From DASQPA01 sp963757335 (GTDB taxonomy: Bacteria > Acidobacteriota > Thermoanaerobaculia > Multivoradales > UBA5704), in contig CAVWRJ010000014.1 in assembly GCA_963757335.1 (NCBI GenBank), forward strand, positions 1 through 38,333: 38,333 bases of DNA, written 5' to 3'. The notes under the pieces are model-generated. The model searched no databases and was not told the origin of the DNA. It saw only the letters and a program-made list of their open reading frames with translations. The translations under genes and the position numbers were made by a program. Position 1 is the stretch's first letter. Each line of letters begins with the position of its first letter. Positions 18,037-27,100 of this stretch are shown piece after piece.

Positions 18037-18091
18037 CGGCAGGATCGCTTCGCCGGCCCGGCTTAAGCGAGTCCCCCGGGAACAGGCCCCG
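18037..18091 (+). repeat. Direct repeat R2
   Basis: Near-copy of 12416-12471 (the 3' end of the 170-aa gene and its flank), joined directly to the third Rieske-like fragment. It marks the right-hand junction of the duplicated block. Confidence 0.8.
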
Positions 18092-18129
18092 GGGGATCGG
18101 ACTTATCTACAGCGTCCTTCTACTTCCTG

Positions 18130-18639
18130 CTACTTCGAGCTCGTAGCCCCATGCACCTCCTGGGCCCCGGCGGCCGCCGGGGCCGGGGCTTTGGCCTCGG
18201 CTTGGACTTCGGCTTTGGCCTCAACCACGGGAGGGACGGGGACAGGGGTCTTCTTCTTCGGCCGGCCGCTCTTCTTCCGCGGCTTGAGACCGAAGGCGCG
18301 GAGCCGGCTGCTCTCCGGCCCATGGACCGCGCGGAGCGCGAGGCCCAGCCGGGTGAAGAGGTCGTCGCCCTGCACGAAGAGCGCATCGCGCTGCTTCAAG
18401 GCTTCCTCGCCCTGGCCCTTGAGAGTGTTGATCTGGTCGCGGAGCGCCTGCGTCTGCGCCAGCAAGCCCTGGAACTGCGTGATCTGATCCTTGAACTGCG
18501 GCATCTGGTCGATGAGCGGGACGAGGTTGTTGTTGAGACCCGTCCAGCGGTCGACCTTGGCGGCCAGGGTCGTCTGTCCCTGGAGATTTCCCTTCGCGGG
18601 ATGGGCAGGAACGTTCGGAATGTTCGCTTCAGTGCTCAT
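18130..18639 (-). CDS. Coiled-coil protein with AT-hook-like basic tail
   Basis: 169 residues, soluble, family not recognised. Residues ~28-95 form a Gln/Leu-rich helix with heptad spacing (QFKDQITQFQGLLAQTQALR), a probable coiled coil. Then comes a basic segment with KKSGRPKKK (about 118-128), similar to an AT-hook core, and an Ala/Pro/Val/Glu-rich low-complexity tail. The ATG at 18639 has AGGGAG seven bases upstream. The 5' leader is strongly structured (18666-18805). A nucleoid- or DNA-associated role is possible from the basic tail but not shown. Confidence 0.7.
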   Translation of the reverse strand: MSTEANIPNVPAHPAKGNLQGQTTLAAKVDRWTGLNNNLVPLIDQMPQFKDQITQFQGLLAQTQALRDQINTLKGQGEEALKQRDALFVQGDDLFTRLGLALRAVHGPESSRLRAFGLKPRKKSGRPKKKTPVPVPPVVEAKAEVQAEAKAPAPAAAGAQEVHGATSSK

Positions 18640-18665
18640 TTGGTTCTCCCTAACTTTTGGTTTAA

Positions 18666-18805
18666 GCTACGGAGCTGTCCCTCATGGACGCGCCTGGCCC
18701 TCGACACCTCGACAAAAGGTGAAGCCAGGCGCTCTCCGTAGCCGGTTTGGGGTACGACACCGGTGCTTTTCGGAGGAGGGCTCCCCTGGCCGGGGGCTCT
18801 CCTCC
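18666..18805 (-). ncRNA. Structured leader of the coiled-coil gene (candidate cis-regulatory RNA)
   Basis: Within 77 nt (18666-18742) four stems nest without conflict. The outer nine-pair stem GCTACGGAG/CTCCGTAGC encloses a GTCC/GGAC hairpin and a perfect nine-pair stem GCGCCTGGC/GCCAGGCGC, capped by CACCT/AGGTG with a seven-base loop. Upstream on the transcript lie a CCGGT/ACCGG hairpin and a long GGAGGAG/CTCCTCC hairpin (18772-18805). The structure ends 27 nt before the minus-strand ATG, leaving the ribosome site free. No known riboswitch class recognised. Stems are symmetric, so a palindromic DNA element remains possible. Confidence 0.45.
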
Positions 18806-19159
18806 AACCTCTTACATCCTTCTCGCTGGTGGCACGCCTCACGGCGACGCCCGTGCGGACGAATGCCTTCTCATCTGCCCTCCTTGGAGCCGCGGTCCCC
18901 CCCAGGCGCCATTGCCTGGAGAGCCAAGCTGCTCGATCTGATGTACTCCTGTCTAACGAGGGACATAGTACCCGGATTCCGCGTGAAGTCAAGAGCTAAA
19001 GATGGAAAAGTTCGCCTTGCAGCCATGGAACGGGAGTATTATTACCGCTAACCGCAGACATGGCTGGCTTTAACGGAAGTCCGCCGAGGTCCGAACCGAG
19101 CCGATGCACGCCGATCCGGGCTGCTTACAGGAGCGGAAACTGAAAAGCCCGCCCAAATC

Positions 19160-19612
19160 GCCTCCAAACTCCGAAAAACTCTCTCAAAACTCCAAAGGAG
19201 TCCCGCAAAACTCGAAATGCCCCTCGATAAACTGAAATATGCGGCCTCAAAACTCGAACGGACCCTCGATAAACTTAAATGTGCGGTCGGTAAAGTCGTT
19301 TTGTCTCTCTCTAAACTGAAAAGCGCGGCCTCAAAACTCTTAAGGGGCCTCGATAAACTGAAATACGGGCACCCTAAATGGGTTTAGAGGCGTTCGGAGG
19401 AGCTTTAGGGACGTTTTGACCTGGGTTTTAGACCTTCCGGCGGAGTTTATCGAGGTCCGAAAGTCGCTCGGAGACCTCCGAATCTGCTTCAGCGATCTCC
19501 AGATCTGCTTTAGCGACCCTCAGGGGCACTTTAGGGAGGTCGCGAGGGTCCTCAGGGACCCTCGTAGTGACTTTAGCGACGGTCCAGCGGACTTCATCGA
19601 GCGGAGCAGGAG
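19160..19612. repeat. 21-bp-period tandem array in two opposed arms
   Basis: Left arm (19160-19390): eleven degenerate 21-bp units, plus-strand theme CTCGATAAACTGAAA. Right arm (19403-19612): ten units at exact 21-bp steps (19403, 19424, 19445 and so on to 19592), the same theme inverted (CTTTAGCGA, GTTTATCGAGG). CCTCGATAAACT in the left arm is the exact reverse complement of AGTTTATCGAGG in the right. A-tracts recur every 21 bp, two helical turns. Units vary too much for a CRISPR and there are no spacers. In frame the units are heptads (LDKLKYA, ASKLERT). The right arm encodes the C-terminus of the ComM-like gene. Confidence 0.8.
19217..19387 (+). CDS. Possible heptad-repeat peptide encoded by the left arm of the array
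   Basis: An open frame of 56 codons from ATG 19217 to TAG 19387 reads as Leu/Lys heptads: LDKLKYA, ASKLERT, LDKLKCA, VGKVVLS, LSKLKSA, ASKLLRG, LDKLKYG. The same frame is open upstream to about 19053 without another ATG. There is no good ribosome site. The periodic helix follows automatically from the 21-bp period, so this may be a by-product of the DNA repeat and not a gene. Confidence 0.25.
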   Translation: MPLDKLKYAASKLERTLDKLKCAVGKVVLSLSKLKSAASKLLRGLDKLKYGHPKWV

Positions 19613-20639
19613 GCTCCCTCCTACACTGTCCTTTATGCGGCCCGCCTGGATCGCACCGTGCCCGCCAGCGTCGTTTGCCATCGTGTACTCCTTCGAGGAA
19701 GGGTCCCGGGAGGAGAAGGGAGCGGTAGGACAGAGCCTCGGCCAGATGAGCCGAGCGGATCACCTCTTTCCCAGCAAGGTCTGCAACGGTCCGGGCAACC
19801 CGGAGGACACGGCCGAAGACCCCGGGAGTACAGCCGAGCTGCTCGAAGGCGGCGACCTGGAGCGCCTTGCCCGCCCGGTCGAGCTGGCAGAAGCGACGGA
19901 GGTCCTCTGCGCTCATCGCGGCGTTTCCACCGCCACCGCGTGCCAGGGCGATCTCCCGGGCTCCCTCGATGCGCGCCCGCGCTGCAGCGCTTCCGGTCGT
20001 CGCTTGGAAACGGGCGAAGCGGATCTCGCACTGGATGTCGAAGAGGGATCCGAGCGGCTCTGAGGCCCGCCGCCGGTACCGCACGATCTTTGCCCTCGCG
20101 CAGAAGCAGCCCTCGCGATGGCGTTCGAGTCTCCCGCAGGGGCAGGCGCGCATAGTGGAAAGGAGCATGAGCTCCGCCCGCCGCGGTCCCCGCTCGCCGG
20201 GCCGGGCGACCCGGAGGACTCCCTCTTCCATCGGCTGCCGAAGCGCACCGAGTACATCGCGCCGGAAATCCGGCAGCTCGTCAAGGACGAGGACCCCACG
20301 ATGGGCAAGCTCCACTTCGCCCGGCCGCTTGCCGAAGCCGAGGAACCCCCGCAGGGTGCTTGCCGGGCTCGGGATGCGGATCGGCGGCAGGTTCCGGTCG
20401 GAGCGCAGTTCCGAAGCCCGTCGGTAGGTGGCATCGACTTCACGGACTTCTTCCTCTCTGAGCGACGGCAAGAGGCGAGGGAGCTCGCGGACGGCTCCGG
20501 TCTTCCCGGAGCCCGCGGGACCGACGAGGAGAAGATGGTGGCCGCCGGCAAGCGCTACCTCAAGGGCATGACTCGTATCCTCGTTCCAAAAGCACCAGGC
20601 GAGATCGGGAACCGAGGATTCGATGTCTTGGGTAGCCAT
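19428..20639 (-). CDS. ComM/Mg-chelatase-like AAA+ ATPase lacking the N-terminal domain
   Basis: 403 residues. Walker A GPAGSGKT (about 40-47), Walker B GVLVLDELPDF (about 126-136), the conserved ACPCG stretch, and a C-terminal Mg-chelatase-type helical domain ending around ALSYRSLL match the ComM/YifB family. ComM proteins are usually about 500 residues with a Lon-like N-terminal domain. This protein starts directly at the ATPase (HALEVALAGGHHLLLVGP), so that domain is missing. The last ~60 residues (VAKVTTRV, LPKVPLRVAKA, LDKL) come from the 21-bp array and are probably a recent C-terminal replacement. No clear ribosome site at the ATG. Canonical ComM acts in branch migration during transformation; whether this one does is unknown. 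Confidence 0.75.
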   Translation of the reverse strand: MATQDIESSVPDLAWCFWNEDTSHALEVALAGGHHLLLVGPAGSGKTGAVRELPRLLPSLREEEVREVDATYRRASELRSDRNLPPIRIPSPASTLRGFLGFGKRPGEVELAHRGVLVLDELPDFRRDVLGALRQPMEEGVLRVARPGERGPRRAELMLLSTMRACPCGRLERHREGCFCARAKIVRYRRRASEPLGSLFDIQCEIRFARFQATTGSAAARARIEGAREIALARGGGGNAAMSAEDLRRFCQLDRAGKALQVAAFEQLGCTPGVFGRVLRVARTVADLAGKEVIRSAHLAEALSYRSLLLPGPFLEGVHDGKRRWRARCDPGGPHKGQCRREPPAPLDEVRWTVAKVTTRVPEDPRDLPKVPLRVAKADLEIAEADSEVSERLSDLDKLRRKV

Positions 20640-20754
20640 TGAGCCAGGACTGTAGAGGCTCCAGAGAGCGACACGAGCACTTCACTATGGGGATGGCGTA
20701 GCGGTATCGCCCGGAGCTATAGCGGATACAAAAACGCGGATTCTGATTCTCATG

Positions 20755-20787
20755 GCCAGGGTCGGCCGGTTGCGGGCCGACCCTGGC
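20755..20787 (-). terminator. Strong hairpin downstream of the small secreted protein
   Basis: GCCAGGGTCGGCC pairs perfectly with GGCCGACCCTGGC (13 bp, seven-base loop), twelve bases past the stop of the minus-strand gene. No U-run follows immediately, so it may act as a transcript end or stabiliser and not a canonical intrinsic terminator. Confidence 0.55.
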
Positions 20788-20799
20788 AAGGGAGGAGCC

Positions 20800-21114
20800 T
20801 CAGCGGCCCCCGAAAGGATCGAGCGAGGCGCCATTGTCACCCGACGGCTGGACCGAGGGACCGCTCGCGGCAGGAGTAGCCGCGCTGGCCTGGGGGTTGC
20901 CAAAGGGATCGAGCGAGGCGCCGTTAGGAGCCCACAGGCTCGTGAGGAGGTGCTGGAGCCGCGCAAGCAGGCTCGCCTCTTCGGTTTGCCGCTCGGCTGC
21001 GACGGCGTGCCCGCGCCGCTGCGACCGCTCGCCGGCCAAAGCTGCCGATGCGACGAGGAGGCCAAGCGAGACGAGGAGAACTGCCGCTCTGCTCTTTCGA
21101 TTCATCGAGAACAT
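20800..21114 (-). CDS. Small secreted protein with duplicated NGASLDPFG motif
   Basis: 104 residues. A typical signal peptide (about 1-27, cleavage after AALA) is followed by a basic/Gln-rich helix and two copies of NGASLDPFG at residues 64-72 and 94-102, the second at the C-terminus. The ATG at 21114 has AAGGGAG seven bases upstream; a second ATG three codons later is possible. The repeated nine-residue motif may bind a partner or be cleaved, but I recognise no family. It is divergent from the zinc-finger-TPR gene. Confidence 0.65.
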   Translation of the reverse strand: MFSMNRKSRAAVLLVSLGLLVASAALAGERSQRRGHAVAAERQTEEASLLARLQHLLTSLWAPNGASLDPFGNPQASAATPAASGPSVQPSGDNGASLDPFGGR

Positions 21115-21354
21115 AGAACACTCCCTTCCGGGCTGCCGGGCGCGGAGCCATTATGGCCGTCCGCCCGGCCGCTGTTTCTTAGGGAAGAGTGTCGCCCATG
21201 AAGAGGTAAGATATCTACTAAGGTGGATAGTCAATCGCTTTTTGGCCTCTGGGAACTTGTTCTCTTGGTCGGTGTCTCTTGCGGAGAGGGTTCGCGCACT
21301 TACGCTCGTTGAGGGAACTTCACCTTTTCCGCAAACTTTGGAGGGATGTGCCGT
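21115..21354. other. Divergent intergenic region
   Basis: AT-richer than its surroundings and placed between divergent genes, so it should hold both promoters. A short TATC/GATA inverted repeat lies near 21211-21228. I could not assign reliable promoter boxes. Confidence 0.4.
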
Positions 21355-22644
21355 ATGGAAAACCATCACCTGACGCAAGAGATACTCCAGAGGCTCCTCG
21401 ACCGCGACCGGGGAAAAGAGGAGACGCTCCTTCTCCTCCACCAACTCGCCGTCTGCCCCGCCTGCCGCGCGGTCGGGGGACCGATCCTCGACCTCTACCG
21501 GACGGGCGCGATCGGCCTTACCTTCTGCGCGGTCGACGTCGAACTCGCCTGCTCTCGCCGGGCGGCTCCGGCCCTCTTCGAGGAACTCTCCCGGCTTCCG
21601 TTCGAGGAACAGGGGAACCGTATCCGGGAAGACGACCGATTTTGGAACATCGGGCTCTCTGAGTTCCTCTGCCTTGAAAGCGAACGGGTTGCGGCGAGCG
21701 ATGCGCTCCAAGCAACAGATCTCGCCGAGCTTGCCGTCCTCGTCGCCTCGCTCCTCGAAGAGGGGCTCTTCGAAGGCTCCTGGCTAGACCAGGTGCGCGC
21801 CTATGCCTTTGCGCATCTCGGGAATGCCCGAAGAGTCCTCGGGGAACTCCGGAGCGCCAAAGACGCCTTCCGGGAATCTCGCGAATTATGGGAAGCCGGA
21901 ACCGACGTAGCCGGTGACTCCTTCGGCTACGAAGCGCGTTATCTAGCTCTGAACGCTTCTCTCCGGCGCGAGGAGCGGTGTTTTGAGGAAGCGCTCGCAC
22001 TGCTCGACCAGGCGCTCGCCGCGGACGGCGGCCCGTTCCTTCGGAACGCGATCCTTGTCGCCAAAGCGAAGACGCTTGAAGAAATGGGCGATCCTCTACG
22101 GGCCATTTCTTGCCTCCGGGAGGCTGCGGAAGGGATCGATCCGCAGCCACGACTCCTCCTCTGCATCAAACACAACCTGCTCCTCCTTCTCACCGCCGAG
22201 GGCCGCTACAGCGAGGCCGAGGAACTCCTGCCCGCCGTGCGGAATCTGTCAGAGACTCTCGGCAACCGGCTCGACCTCCTGCGGCTCCGCTGGGCGGAGG
22301 CGCGGATCGCTCGCGGGCGGGAGGATGCCGTGACCGCGGCTGCCATGTTCGAAGAGGTGCGGGTAGGATTTCTCGCGCAAGAGATCGGCTTTGACGCGGC
22401 GCTCGTTTCCCTGGAGCTTGCAGTGCTCCGCCTCAAGGCCGGCCAGGTCGAGGAAGTGAAGCGCATCGCGAGGGAGATCATGCCCATTTTCCAGTCGCAG
22501 GACGTACACCGGGAAGCGCTCGCCGCACTCGCCATATTCCGGCATGCCGCTCTGACCGAGACCGTGACCCTCGCTTTTGCGAAACGCCTCGCCGAGTACC
22601 TACAGAACGCTCGCCACAATCCTCGCCTCCAATTTGCCGGTTAA
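21355..22644 (+). CDS. Zinc-finger N-terminus plus TPR-like repeat protein
   Basis: 429 residues from the ATG at 21355, chosen because GGAGG lies about ten bases upstream; the ATG at 21346 is too close to it. Residues ~25-37 (LLHQLAVCPACR) have an H-x4-C-x2-C arrangement like the zinc-binding helix of anti-sigma factors. The rest is a helical-repeat (TPR-like) domain sharing many blocks with the next gene (LSEFLCLESERVAASDA, RSAKDAFRESRELW, LDLLRLRWAEARIARG). Eighteen bases separate the two genes, so they form an operon of paralogues with swapped N-terminal modules. Probably a regulatory or scaffold pair; the target is unknown. Confidence 0.7.
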   Translation: MENHHLTQEILQRLLDRDRGKEETLLLLHQLAVCPACRAVGGPILDLYRTGAIGLTFCAVDVELACSRRAAPALFEELSRLPFEEQGNRIREDDRFWNIGLSEFLCLESERVAASDALQATDLAELAVLVASLLEEGLFEGSWLDQVRAYAFAHLGNARRVLGELRSAKDAFRESRELWEAGTDVAGDSFGYEARYLALNASLRREERCFEEALALLDQALAADGGPFLRNAILVAKAKTLEEMGDPLRAISCLREAAEGIDPQPRLLLCIKHNLLLLLTAEGRYSEAEELLPAVRNLSETLGNRLDLLRLRWAEARIARGREDAVTAAAMFEEVRVGFLAQEIGFDAALVSLELAVLRLKAGQVEEVKRIAREIMPIFQSQDVHREALAALAIFRHAALTETVTLAFAKRLAEYLQNARHNPRLQFAG

Positions 22645-22662
22645 TCTTCCTCGGAAAGGCTT

Positions 22663-24089
22663 ATGAGCAAGAAGAAAAAAGCGGACAAGAAGCATAATGC
22701 GGACGGCGGTCCCACCTTTGGAAAGACCATCGAGATTCTTCGCACGGCACGGGGCCTGAGCCAGGGAAACTTGCGATGCTCTCCGAGATTTCGCAGAGCG
22801 CCCTCTCCGACTATGAATCGGGAAAGAAAACGCCCCAATACCCTCGGATCGAGCGGCTCCTTGCCTGCATGGGCTTCTACTTCTCAGCGATCGACCAGAC
22901 CCGGGCGTATCTCTCGCTCCTTTACCGCACCCACGTCTTTGCTCGCACGGAGGATCGGGCGGAGGCACCTGGGCTCTTCCTGCGGCTGAAACCGTATCCC
23001 CTGAAGGTGCAGCAGGCGATCGTCCGCGAGGCCAAAGAGTTCCATATCTGGTCTCTCGCTGAATTTCTGGCGCTTGAGAGCGTGCGGGTCGCGGCTGAAG
23101 ACGCGGAGAAAGCTCTGGAACTGGCACAGCTTGCCGTCACTACTGCCGAGGCGATTGCCGGTCACACGCCCTGGCTCTCGAAGCTTCGGGGGTTTGCATA
23201 TGCCCACCTCGGCAATGCCTATCGCATCTTCGGAGATCTTCGGAAGGCCGACGAAGCCTTCGCGAAGTTCTCCGAACTCTGGAAAGCCGGGAAGGACGAT
23301 CCGATCACACTTCTCGATGAGGCCCGACTCATCGCAATGAAAGCTGCACTGCGACGAGAGCAACGGCGGTCCGACGAGGCGCTCGAGCTTCTCGATCAGG
23401 CGCTCGCTCTCGACAAGCAGGAGATCCTGCGTGGCGTGCTCCTTCTTAGCAAGTCAAAGGCTCTTGAAGAGGCGGGCGAAGCGGCAGAAGCGCTTGCCGT
23501 ACTCCGCAGTGCGGCTCCGTGCATTGATCCCGAAGGCGAACCTCGCCTATTCCTGTGCTACCGGCAAAACCTTCTCCTGCTCCTCGTCGAACTCCAGGAC
23601 TTCGCAGAGGCTTCTGAGCTCTTGCCCGAAGTGATCCAACTGTGCCGTCGCTTGAGCAACCGGCTCGATATCGTGCGGCTCCGCTGGGCGGAGGCACGTA
23701 TCGCTGCCGGCCAGCGGGAAATCGACCGCGCTATCTCGCTTTTCAATCACGTTCGCGTCGACTTCATATCTGCGGACATGACCTTTGATGCCGCGCTCGT
23801 CTCGCTTGACCTTGCGACGCTCTTTGCACGCGAAGGGCGACCCGCAGAAGTGAAGGCCATGGCTCGGAGCCTTGTGCCCATCTTCGAGGCGCAGGGAGTC
23901 GATCGCGAGGCACTCGCTTCGCTCGCAGCGTTCCGACAGGCGGCCGAACGGGAAACCGCAACAGTGAGCGTGATTCGTGCGGCGGCAGAGTGCCTGGCAC
24001 GAGCCCTGCCGAATCCTCGGATGAGCAACGAAAAGACCTTATGGGCGGAGGCAACCCTGGCGGGGAATCCGTTTGAGCAGAGGCCATAA
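22663..24089 (+). CDS. HTH (XRE-type) plus TPR-like regulator, frame broken near 22773
   Basis: The ATG at 22663 starts a Lys-rich leader and an XRE-type helix-turn-helix (FGKTIEILRTARGLSQGNL). The frame then breaks at TTGCGATG (22771-22778). One added base gives GNLAMLSEISQSALSDYESG, restoring the usual HTH sequence and running on to 24089 (about 475 residues). As read, the larger piece is 22776-24089. Residues ~120-460 are the TPR-like repeat domain shared with the upstream gene. A DNA-binding version of the upstream zinc-finger protein; the two probably work together. The break is more likely a sequence error than decay, since both halves are well preserved. Confidence 0.75.
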
Positions 24090-24093
24090 GAGC

Positions 24094-24118
24094 GGCGGGA
24101 GGCCCGTAGCCTCCCGCC
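24094..24118. terminator. Bidirectional terminator-like hairpin between convergent genes
   Basis: GGCGGGAGGC and GCCTCCCGCC pair perfectly over ten bases around a five-base loop, five bases after the HTH-TPR stop and 40 bases before the RND pump's 3' end. Confidence 0.7.
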
Positions 24119-24157
24119 TGCCGCCAGGATTCACCCTTCCCTCACACGCTCCGCTCT

Positions 24158-27100
24158 CTACGCCTCGACCGGGGCCTTCGGAGGCTCGGCTCGCGGGGCC
24201 CGGCGGAAGAGGCGGTCTCCGATCCGGCCGAAGATTCGTGCTTCCACCAGGTCGTCGAAGAGGCTGTAGGCGACCGGGGTGCCGATCAGGGTGAGGAGGA
24301 GGGCGAGGGTCTGGCCGCCGATGATCACCGAGCCGATGGCCCGGTTGGTGGCGGCGCCGGTGCCGGAAGAGACGACGAGCGGAATCATGCCGGCGACGAA
24401 CGCCATGGTGGTCATGAGGATCGGCCGCAGCCGGTCGCGGTTGGCCTCGCGGATCGCCTCCGCCCGGGAGAGGCCGTGGGCACGGAGGTTGATCGTGTGG
24501 TCGATCTGCAGAATGCTGTTCTTCTTGACGATGCCGAAGAGCACGAGGACCCCGAGCGCCGAGAAAATATTGAGCGACTGGTTGAGGACGATCAGCGAGA
24601 AGAGGGCGAAGGGCACCGTCATAGGGAGGGCGAGGAGGATCGTCGCCGGGTGGAGCCAGCTCTCGAACTGGGCGGCGAGGATCAGATACATGAAGACGAT
24701 CGAGAGCAGGAAGGCGAGGCCGAAGTTCTTCGCCGCCTTGCCCTGCTCGCGCGAGCGGCCGGTGAAGCCCGAGGAGTAGGCGGGCGGCATCTTGAGCTCA
24801 CTCGCGCTCTTCGCCAGCTTGTCGAGCACCGTCTGCGAGGAGAAGCCGGGGAGCATGTTGGCGTAGAGCAGCACCTGGCGCTGGCGGGCGATGCGGTTGA
24901 TGAGCGACGGCCCGGTGCCGGGGCGGAGCTCGACGACATCGCGGAGCGCCACCGAGCCGCGGACCCCGGAGGGGACCTCGGCCTGGGCGATCCCCTGCGG
25001 ATCGCGGCGGTAGCGCTCGTCGGCCCGCACGTGCACCTCGTACTGCTCGCCGGCCTCCATGTAGGAGGTCACCTCCTGGCCGCCGACCAGGACGTTGACG
25101 GTCGACGCCACGTCCTGCACGTGGACCCCGAGGTCGGCCGCCTTGGCGCGGTCGATGCGGACCCCGAGCTCGGGCTGGCCGACGATCAGGTTCGAGTCGG
25201 CGTCGACGACCCCGGGCACCGACTTCAAATCGGCCAGGAGCTTCGCCGAGTACTTGGCGAGCTGGTCTAAATCGGGGCCGCCGACCCAGAACTGGATCTC
25301 GGCGTTGTTGCCGCCGCCGATCGCCGAGACCGGCGCCACCTGGGTGCGCAGATTCAAGCGCGCGTAGGCCGGCAGCACCTGCTGCCGGATGCGGTCCATG
25401 ACCACGAACTGGTCGACCTTGCGCTTCCCGACCGGGACCAGCTTGACGTAGACCGAGGCCAGGTTCTGGGTGTGCTGGGGATCGTTGGCCACGGTCAAAA
25501 CCGTCGCCTCGACCTCCTTGTACTGATGGACGCGCCGGGCGATCGACTCGGCGACCGTCTGCGTCGCCTCGAGGCTCGAACCCTCGGGGGTGCGCAGAGT
25601 GACCTCGAACTGCGATTCGTCGTCCGACGGCAGGAAGTTCTTGTTCACCCGCGTGAACAGCGGGCCGGTCGAGACGAAAACGATGATAAGCGCCAGGACG
25701 ACGATCCAGCGGTGGGCCATGGAGCCGTCGAGAAGCCAGAGGTAGCCCCGCTCGATCGTCGCATAGAAACCTTTTTCCCGGGTGCTCGCATGCCCGGCGT
25801 TCGCCGTCCCGGCATCCTGCGGCTTCAACCAGCGCGAGCACATCATGGGGGTGAGGGTGAACGAGACGAGGAGCGAAACCGCGATGGCGAAGGCCATGGT
25901 GACGCCGAAGGAGTTCATGAAGCGGCCGACGATGCCGCCCATGAAGGCGACCGGGAGGAAGACGGCGATCAGCGAGAGCGACGTCGCCAGAACCGCGAGC
26001 GCGATCTCCCCCGTCCCCTGGGCCGCCGCCTCGCGCGGCGAGAGCTTCTTTTCTTCGAGGAACCGGAAGACGTTTTCGAGCACGACGACGGCGTCGTCGA
26101 TGACGATGCCGACGACTAAGGCGAGCGCCAAAAGAGTGATGACGTTGAGCGTGAAGCCCATGTACTGCATCGCCGCGAAAGTCGCGATGAGCGAGGTGGG
26201 AATGGCGACCGCGGCGATGATCGTGAGCCGGAAACGGCGGAGAAAGAGGAGCACCGTGGCGGCGGCCAAGAGCGAGCCTAAGAGCAGGTGCTCCTTGACC
26301 GCGTCGACCGCGGCGGTGATGTACTCCGACTGATCGCGGGCGATGTCCATCTTCCAGCCCTTGGGGAGCTGGCTGCGGAGCTGCTCGATCCGCTCTTTCA
26401 GCCGGTTGATGACCTCGATCGTGTTGGTGCCCGACTGCTTTCGGACCTGGAGGATGACCGCCGGCTTGCCGTCGACGCTCGCGAGCGTCTCGGCCTCGGC
26501 CTGGCCGTCCTCCACTTGCGCCACGTCGCGGAGCTTCACCGCATAGCCGTTTTTCTGGGCGACCGGGATGTCGCCGAACTCGGCCGGTGTGGCGACCCGG
26601 CCGTAGGTGCGGAGGGTCAGGTCGCGGATGCCCTGCTCGACCTGGCCGCCGGGGATCTGCACGTTCTGGGTCTGGAGGGCGCGGACGACGTCGGCCACGG
26701 TCAAGCCGACGCCGGAGAGCTTGGTCGAGTCGGTGATGACGTTGATCTGGCGCGGCCGGCCGCCCACGAGCTTGGCCTGGCCGACGCCGTTGATCGATTC
26801 GATCTGCCGCTTCAGGCTCTTGTCGGCGAACTCGGTGATGTCGCGGATGGGCGCCGGCCCGGAGAGCGCGATCAGGAGGATCGGCTGGGCGTCGGGATCG
26901 ATCTTCTCGATGATCGGCGGATCGGCCTCCTTGGGGAGCTGGGCGAGGACCGAGTTGATCCGGTCGCGCACCTCCTGGGAGGCGATGTCGCCGTTCTTTT
27001 CGAGGTCGAAGGAGGCAATGACGACGGAGGTGCCCTCGGACGAGGTCGAGATCAGCTGGTCCATGCCGGAGACGGTGTTGACCGCCTCCTCGATCTTGTC

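Noticed and set aside
19160..19612. CRISPR array
   Set aside because: Units are contiguous, degenerate and 21 bp long with no spacers, and the orientation inverts in the middle. The 33-kb array is rejected for the same lack of spacers.
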